Assembly: GCA_003523055.1 (NCBI GenBank) | Contig: DPHC01000024.1 | Coordinates: 8,684 to 27,498, forward strand | From: Dehalococcoidia bacterium | Lineage (GTDB): Bacteria > Chloroflexota > Dehalococcoidia > Lucifugimonadales > UBA3495 | Length of the DNA stretch: 18,815 nt | Reading direction: 5' to 3' | Shown: positions 8,222 to 16,100 of the stretch, one piece after another | Numbering within the stretch: position 1 is the stretch's first letter | Layout of the letters: each line of letters begins with the position of its first letter | The notes under the pieces: generated by a model | What the model was told of the DNA's origin: nothing | The model's database searches: none | Seen by the model: only the letters and a program-made list of their open reading frames with translations | Program-made: the position numbers and the translations under genes

Positions 8222-10108
8222 ATGGCCAGCGTAGAAGGAAAGCTTAATGTATCAGAATTAGATTTTACTCAGATTAAGGAAAATCTTATAGGGTTTTTAC
8301 AGAATCAAAATGAATTTGTTGGTTATAATTTTAGAGGGTCGTCCTTTGATGTTCTTTTAGATGTACTCGCATATAATACTCATTATAATGCATATTATGC
8401 CAACATGGTAGCAAATGAAATGTTTTTAGATTCTGCTACACTTAGAAATTCAGTAGTTGCTAAAGCAAAACATTTAGGATATTTACCACGTTCAGCAAAA
8501 GGATCAAAGGCGGTAGTAGACCTTACGATTACTCCAATGGGTAATCCTGCGGTTATAACTATTCCAAGATTTACACAATTTCAAGGAGATGTGGATGGTA
8601 TTAATTATATTTGGTGTACCTCTAATTCACATGCACTTAATATTAATGCTAATCTTATCTATACCGTATCTGATGTTGAATTAACACAAGGAATACCTAT
8701 TTCATATAGATACACAGCAGAAACTGCCGATGTAGACCAAAGATATCTTCTTCCAAATGCAAATATTGATACAGATACATTAACGGTAACTGTACAAACT
8801 TCTAAAACAGAATCGGCATCATTCGCGTATGATTTAGCAAATGATATTACTACTGTTAACTCTACTTCTAGACATTATTTTTTAGATGAAGTGGATGAGG
8901 GATTATATGAAGTACAATTTGGAGATGGAATATTAGGAAAAAAAGTATCAAATGGAAATATTATTACATTAGCGGGATTAGTAACAGACACAACTGCTAC
9001 AAATGGATGTAAAAATTTCACTACTGTAGCCGATGTTGGTGGATATTCAAATGTTAAAATAGTTACTGTTGATGCAGCTGGAGGTGGAGCAGCCTCGGCT
9101 GATATACAAGAGATTAAATTTAATGCTCCTAAAAGTTTTGATGCACAAAATAGATGTGTTACAGTTTATGATTATATTAGTTTAATTAAAAGGGATTATC
9201 CTGCTGCACAATCTGTAGTAGCTTGGGGAGGAGAAGATAGTGATCCACCCATTTATGGAAAAGTATATGTTGCAATTAAACCAAGACAAGGAAATGTTTT
9301 ATCTTCAGCAGCAAAATCTCGTATTGAAAAGGCAATATTATCTAAACGAAATGTTGTTGGTGTAACTTCTGTAGTTGTTGATCCAGATTATATGTATTTG
9401 GGAGTTGATACTACGGCAAAATATGATTCTTCTTTAACAGCTAATAGTGAAGCATCACTTAAAGCGACTATAACATCTACAATTAAATCTTTTAGTGCAA
9501 CAAATTTAAAAGATTTTGATAAGGCTTTTCGATATTCGAATTTGGTTAGATTGATAGACCAATCAGAAATTTCTATTGCAAGTAATCAAACTGCTATATC
9601 ATTAAAAAGATATCTTTATCCTGCAATAGGACTTACTGCGGCATATACTTTAAAATTTTCTAATGAAATATATCATCCTTCTAATACTTTCTGGGGATCT
9701 ATTACAAGTAGTAAATTTACATATCGTGACAACGCAAATACTGTATGGGAAGATTGTAGATTTCAAGATGAGAATGGATATATTCAAGTATATAGAAAAT
9801 TTGGATTAGAAAGAATTCTTGTTGCAAATAATGTAGGAACAGTTACTTATTCAGTTGGCGAAGTAAATCTTACTGGATTTTTACCGGAAGCTATAGGTAC
9901 TATTATCACCGGAAATACTGAACCTATGACCGTTTCTGTTATTCCTGCATCATCAGATATTAAACCGGTACGGGAACAAATTTTATTAATGGAAGATAAT
10001 GATATTACTGTTACCATGTTAGATGATTCTCCTTCTGGAACATATATTTCTGGAGTACATAGTACTGTAGATGGTTCTACCCTCCGTACTGGATATGAGA
10101 CAAAATAA
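8222..10108 (+). CDS. gp6: gp6 baseplate wedge subunit (628 aa)
   Basis: Core wedge protein (baseplate J/gp6 family) that dimerises to form the inner ring holding the wedges together; T4 gp6 is 660 aa. Conserved parts in order are FDVLLDVLAYNTHYNAYY (residues 42-59), NEMFLDSATLRNSV (65-78), AKHLGYLPRSAKG (82-94), a beta-rich segment, YEVQFGDGILGK near residue 232, and FNAPKSFDAQNR, DYPAAQS, WGGED and GKVYVAIKP near 300-354. The C-terminal 150 residues are less conserved by eye, and I cannot assign them. The start is favoured by AGGA/AAAGGA just upstream and the 6-nt spacing from gp25. The stop abuts the ATG of the next gene, which indicates coupling. This is the firmest functional call in the window. 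Confidence 0.96.
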   Translation: MASVEGKLNVSELDFTQIKENLIGFLQNQNEFVGYNFRGSSFDVLLDVLAYNTHYNAYYANMVANEMFLDSATLRNSVVAKAKHLGYLPRSAKGSKAVVDLTITPMGNPAVITIPRFTQFQGDVDGINYIWCTSNSHALNINANLIYTVSDVELTQGIPISYRYTAETADVDQRYLLPNANIDTDTLTVTVQTSKTESASFAYDLANDITTVNSTSRHYFLDEVDEGLYEVQFGDGILGKKVSNGNIITLAGLVTDTTATNGCKNFTTVADVGGYSNVKIVTVDAAGGGAASADIQEIKFNAPKSFDAQNRCVTVYDYISLIKRDYPAAQSVVAWGGEDSDPPIYGKVYVAIKPRQGNVLSSAAKSRIEKAILSKRNVVGVTSVVVDPDYMYLGVDTTAKYDSSLTANSEASLKATITSTIKSFSATNLKDFDKAFRYSNLVRLIDQSEISIASNQTAISLKRYLYPAIGLTAAYTLKFSNEIYHPSNTFWGSITSSKFTYRDNANTVWEDCRFQDENGYIQVYRKFGLERILVANNVGTVTYSVGEVNLTGFLPEAIGTIITGNTEPMTVSVIPASSDIKPVREQILLMEDNDITVTMLDDSPSGTYISGVHSTVDGSTLRTGYETK

Positions 10109-13100
10109 ATGGCGTATGAGAAAAAAATAAAAGAAAGACAAGATGTTTCAACATTAATAGAAACTCTTGTTCCTGAATTTATAACTGCTGATCATCCGAA
10201 GATGAAACTCTTCATTGAGAAGTATTATGAATTTATGGAATCTCATCAGGTTTATTTTGAGGGGATTGCCTTTAATGAATATAAACTTGTACAAGAAGGA
10301 ATAGATGACGCCTCAATAGAACCGGATTACTGGATTTTTGAAGATGAAATCAATAATGAATTGATGCCAGATGGTAATAAGAATGAACATTTTGATCCGC
10401 GTGTTCTAGAAGGTGCAATAGTAAATCATCGTATTCAATTAGAAACAGAACGTGATACTACAAAAGATGATGAATTATCATTTATAATAGGTGAAACCGT
10501 TTACGGTAATACTACTGATGCAGAAGCAGTTGTTACTGGTGTATCAGGAAAAACTATTGCCTATTTAAAGCCCACCACTAATACCAATTTCACATACGGA
10601 GAAGAACTTACAGGAGTAGATTCTCGTGCTTGGACTACCTTTGCAAACGGTGTTTTAGCAGGAGTTTTTCCTGATGGTTCTGTAGAAGGTTTTAGAACAA
10701 GGGGCCCAGTTGCTGCTACAAAAGAATTAAGTGAATTTGCGGATATTGATAGAACATTAGAGGGTCTTATTGATGATTCTTGGAAGAAAGAATTTTATAC
10801 TCATGTTCCAAAACAAGCAGCAACAGATCGGAGAATGCTTCTTAAACAAATGAAAGAAGTATATCGGTCGAAAGGTGGCGAGGCTTCTTACGATTGGTTA
10901 TTTAGAGCAATCTTTGCATCACAGGAAGTAGATTATTACTATCCTAAAGATGATATGATGAGATTGTCAGACGGTAAATGGACAAAAGATAAAACAGTTA
11001 AAATTTTAACAGATACTGCAAATAATATTGGTATATTTGAAGGAAAAGAAATTAGAGGACATACCTCTAACGCAACAGCTATAGTAGAAAAAACTATTAC
11101 TAAAATGGTTGGTGCGGTTCAAGTTACTGAATTATATTTGTCAAAGGTCACTAAGGGTGTAAATAGATCCGGAGAGTTGGGGTACTTTTCAAAACATGAA
11201 AAAGTTGAAAGTGCACCTGATGCTAATAATCAAACGGGACTTGGGGACTGTACAGGTATTATTGAAGAAGTAACTATTGAGTATGGAGGAAGTAATTATG
11301 TAGTAGGTGATACAGTACAATTTATTGGAGGTGGCGGAGCAGATGCGAGAGCAGAGGTTGTTGATACTGTAGATGATATTCTTAAGGGTTTTCGTATAGT
11401 TGATTCTGGTGATGGTTATTTTGTGGGTGACCGATTAGATTTTATTGATGGGGGTACGGGAGGAGAAGGTGCTGCCGCTACGGTAGGAACTATTATTCCT
11501 ACAGGTAAAGCTCAAAAAAATGATAATCCTGTCCAAGGTATTAAAACTGAAACAATTAGTTCAAATAATATTAATAAAGCTTTATTTTCTAATTCTTCTT
11601 TTAGATTCACCGCGGGAATTAAAGAAAATTCGGGTGCAGTTTTTGATGTATCGGGATCATTTTTTACTTCACAGTTTTTCAAAGTAGGTGATCTTATCCG
11701 AAGACAGTCAAAACTCGATAGTACTAGAGTTTTTACTGAAACAGGCGTAGGAATAAAATTAACACAAACTGGTACCACTATTACTCTTTCCGGCCCAATT
11801 ACAGTAGATGAAACAAAAGTTATTATAGGCGGAAAACTTACTTATGCAAATGGTAATAATAATATTATTGCGGGTCAAGGAAATACAACTACACTTTATA
11901 CTAGAGATGCACATACAATAGGAAGTGGACAAGATTTTAATATCTATTATGCAGATCAAACTCCAGGTGCTCCTAGCGCGACGGTTGTAGGAGCTAATAA
12001 TGATCTTGTTTTATATACTCTTAATTCAATGCACATTGATGAATTAGGAAAGAAGACTATATCCAATTTTTCAAATAATGATACTGTTATTCTATATGAC
12101 ACTTCACGTAATGTACTTTGGGGATCATTAAATTCTAATGGTAGTGATGCAGCATTAACCCATACAGGATTTACTTTTGATATAGGTAATACTCCTGGAA
12201 ATGTTGAGGGTATTCAAGTTGTTATAGGAGACGCCTTTGCAGTAGGAGGTGGTTATGTTCAAAATCAAGTCAATACTACCTTTAATGTGGCCCCAGTATT
12301 AACTTATACTGAACATGAATTCGGTGCTATTGAAACTTTAGCAATTACTAATGGTGGTACTGGTTATAAACGATTACCTATAATTACTGTTGCTAATAAT
12401 TTTATGATAGGATTGTCAAATTCGTTGGAGCATACAGGCGATATGAACGCCTTGCTCAATGTTAATTTACATTCCTACAGTACTGGAACAGTAACACAAG
12501 TAGGACAAGTTCTCACATTAAGTGGAGGAACATTTCCTGATGCTAATTCTAATCCATTACATATAACATATGCTAACGGATATGAAGATTATGTTACTTC
12601 TGTAATTAGTTCTACTTCATTAAATATGGAAACAAGTACAGGTGTTCCAGTTCCGGAAACATATACCCTTACGTATGGTGCAAATGCAAATAATTTTAGA
12701 GCTAATGAAATTATCTATACTGATAATTATGAATCAAGAGGAGTAGTATTAGATTGGTTTGACGAACCCGGAAAACGAACTTATCCTAGGTCTATAGGTA
12801 CTGAAAATGAAGGATCATATGTAGAAAAGCCTGGTCAAACAGGTTATATGAGAAGGAATATTGTAAATGGAAATACTACTCTACGAGTAGATATGTTAAC
12901 TATTTCTGATTTTACGGGAACGTATTCTTATTTCTTAGAGGAGGGACCACCAACCGCATCCGGATTTAATGATAAACTAGTTTTTGAAGATGGTAGTCGT
13001 ATTTATCCAGAAGATTCTATCACTTTCATGTTAATGGAAGATGATTTTATTATTTTAAATGAAGATGGAGATCGTACTTTTGGTGAAGATGTTGGAAGTG

Positions 13101-16100
13101 ATCGTATTACAGCATATGATGGGGCAAATTCAATTATATATTCTACTGGAACAATTACACAATCAGGTAATGTTGTTACAGGAATTTCTGGAGAAACAAT
13201 TTTTCCTAATGAATTAATACGAGGAACTCTTACGTATGCTAATCAGCAAACAACAACTATAACAGGATATACTAATGCTACATCAATCACAGTAGAAGAT
13301 TCTCACACTATAGGTTCAGCTGAATTATATTCTATTGTATATAATCCCGCGGCAACTTATGGTGATAATAGTAGTGTATCGGCTGTGGCAACTGGAACTG
13401 GTTTTAGAACAGCAATAGTAACAGAAGAAGCACATACAAAAACAAAAGATAATAAAATTAAAATTGAAGGCGCCGCTGATGAAATATTCAATGGAATTTT
13501 TCCTGTCTCTCCTATAGATTCTAATAGTTATAGTTATACAATTTCAGAAGACTTCACGGCAGCACAAATATCAGGAAATCTTTCATCAAAATTTGTAAAA
13601 ACTGCATACTTAGATTCTTCAAATGCTTCTCTTACAGATACCTCATTAAAAGGTAACAATGCGGTAGTAGAAGTTTCTAGTATTGCAGCAGGGTCAATTA
13701 AATCTGTGGCCATTAATGATGTTGGAGCAGGATATTCAAGTAATCCAAAAGTTTTAGCTGGAGACGGAGATAATAACGCACAAATGACCGCCGTGATAGG
13801 AGCCTTTGCTCAATATCCCGGAAAATATTATGGTACACAAGGACGATTAGATGATGCTCCTAAAATACAAGATAGTAGATATTATCAAAGTTTTTCTTAT
13901 GTTGTAAAAGCCCCTATTGATACTACAAAATACCGTGCACATGTAGATAGAATAGTACATCCTGCCGGTATGAAAATGTTTGGTGAATTAGCAATAATTC
14001 TTAAAGCCTCTGCTGAACTTTTTTCATCTGGATATCATGCTGGAACAGAAGGCCGTGAGGGTCCCGGTAGGCCGAAAGATGTGGATAATTATGATGATTC
14101 AGGATTTGAATTCGGCCGTCCAGATTATTTACATCTTCATACTCCCCGATTTCATCCTATTATTTTAACGCGGCAAATACTTGTTAATGCAGAAATTAAA
14201 ACTGATTATCAACCACATGTAGAAATTTATACACATGATGTTCCTCACCATGCAATGGATGGAAGAATTGAGCATAGAGGTAATGTAGAAATAAAAAGAG
14301 AAGATTTTAGAGATGTTCAGAAGATGATACGTTCATCTGCTTCTATGTTAACATATGTAATGGATGAATCTCAAGGAAACGATGAACAATATGAAATAGG
14401 TGAAACCGTATACCAAGGTTCTTCATATTTTACTAGAATTAGAGAAGCTACTGTTGCAGGATATAATCATGACTCCAAAACATTAAATCTTATTAATATG
14501 ATTCCTAATATGGATTTCATATTAGATAAAAATATTATAGGTTATCTTGGTGGAGCAGATTATGGCATTCTTGAAGAAGCCACATTACCTATGGCGGATA
14601 TTACTGAGTTGGAACATAGCCATGAAACGGGTGATATAATACAAATCACAAGAGCAACAACCGATTATTTTAATGGTGAATATGTAATTCAAACTGTTCC
14701 TGACACGAATACTTATACTGTCTTTTTAGGAAGAGGCGATCCGGGTGAAGGAGTTGAAGCTGTAGCACAAACTGCTTATGGTGGTAGTTGGTTAAAAGTA
14801 GAAACAAAATCAATAGCAAATGTTTGGAGAGTCAGTTCCCAAAATTATGAATCTCCTTTTGAAGGAACTATTACTCAAGAAGATGAACTCATCGATGGTG
14901 TAATTTATAATTATTCGATTACATTGGAAGAAGGAGATACCTATTTACTTCCGAAAATACAATTTCCTGAATATGATTCTGGAACAGTTTCCATTGACAT
15001 GAGTTTTAGTAGTGATCTTTTATTGGAAGATCATATTAATCCAGATACAGGATTACATGAAGATGGATATGTCTTGCATGAAGCACATGGTGGACAAGTT
15101 GGAATGGGTCCTACAAGATATATTTCTTTAGAAGATGATACAGAAGGAATTGAATGGAGTTATGAACGAGGTCATCTTGGCCATGAACCTCTTAGTATTC
15201 CTTATATGGAAACTCAAGTAACTTTTGATGTATATGAGAATGCAGGATACAGTTTATTCTTGGAAGATGGTTCACATCTTATTGAAGAAGGTGATGAAAC
15301 ATCTAGACCACTATCTAGATTTATAACAGAGGATAGACATCCGGGCTTACATTCTACGGAAGCTGAACATGTTCTAAGACCGGTCGGTGAAATTGAATTT
15401 GAATTTAAAGAAAATTTTGGTTGGAACTTTTTGTTGCAAGATGGACACACACGTATAATTTCAGAAAATCCACACGAAACAGAATTATTCCTTACAGAGG
15501 AAGATTATTTTAGAGCAGAATTTGGAGAAGTTGAATTTGATCTATATGATTCTGTAAATCAGAATTTAATGTTAGAAGATGAAGGAACATATTTTATAGA
15601 AGAAGGAGATGAAACTGCTAGTCCATTAGCAAGATTTGTAATACTTGATAACCATCCCGGTTTATTGGCTACTGAGTACGAGCATGGTAAGAGACCACTT
15701 GGAGAAGTAGAATTTGATTTATATGAAAAAGCAGGATACAATCTAAAATTAGAAGATGATTCACATTTTATAGAAGAAGGTGATGAGGCTTCTAAATTGT
15801 CTCGATTTATATTAGAGAACAAAGAGCCGGGCTCACATTCTACGGAAGCTGAACATGTTTTAAGACCATTTGGGGAAATTGAATATGTATTTGATTTGGC
15901 ACATCCGCCATTTGGTACAGCAGACACCGCTGTTTTAACACCACCGAGTATTTTAGGGGCGAGTGAAGGTTGGATACAGTATGAAGATAATTCGGATCTT
16001 GGTTTAGAAGACGGTGGTGAACTTACTTTAGATACTGACAAGTTACCTAGTGAAGGATCACTTGATGAAATTCAGTTTGATCTTTATGAAAGTTTGTATG

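Noticed and set aside
11514..11520. A7 run as a programmed frameshift site
   Set aside because: The zero frame continues with coherent modules for more than 2000 residues and no clear stimulatory structure or alternative domain is visible. The A8 run at 7907-7914 in gp25 was rejected for the same reason.
15559..16041. Long minus-strand open frame (160 codons) opposite the acidic repeats
   Set aside because: It mirrors the GAA/GAT-rich repeat codons, which read as Ser/Pro-rich sequence without stops on the other strand. It lies wholly inside a strong plus-strand gene. A similar minus frame at 15214-15450 sits over another repeat unit.
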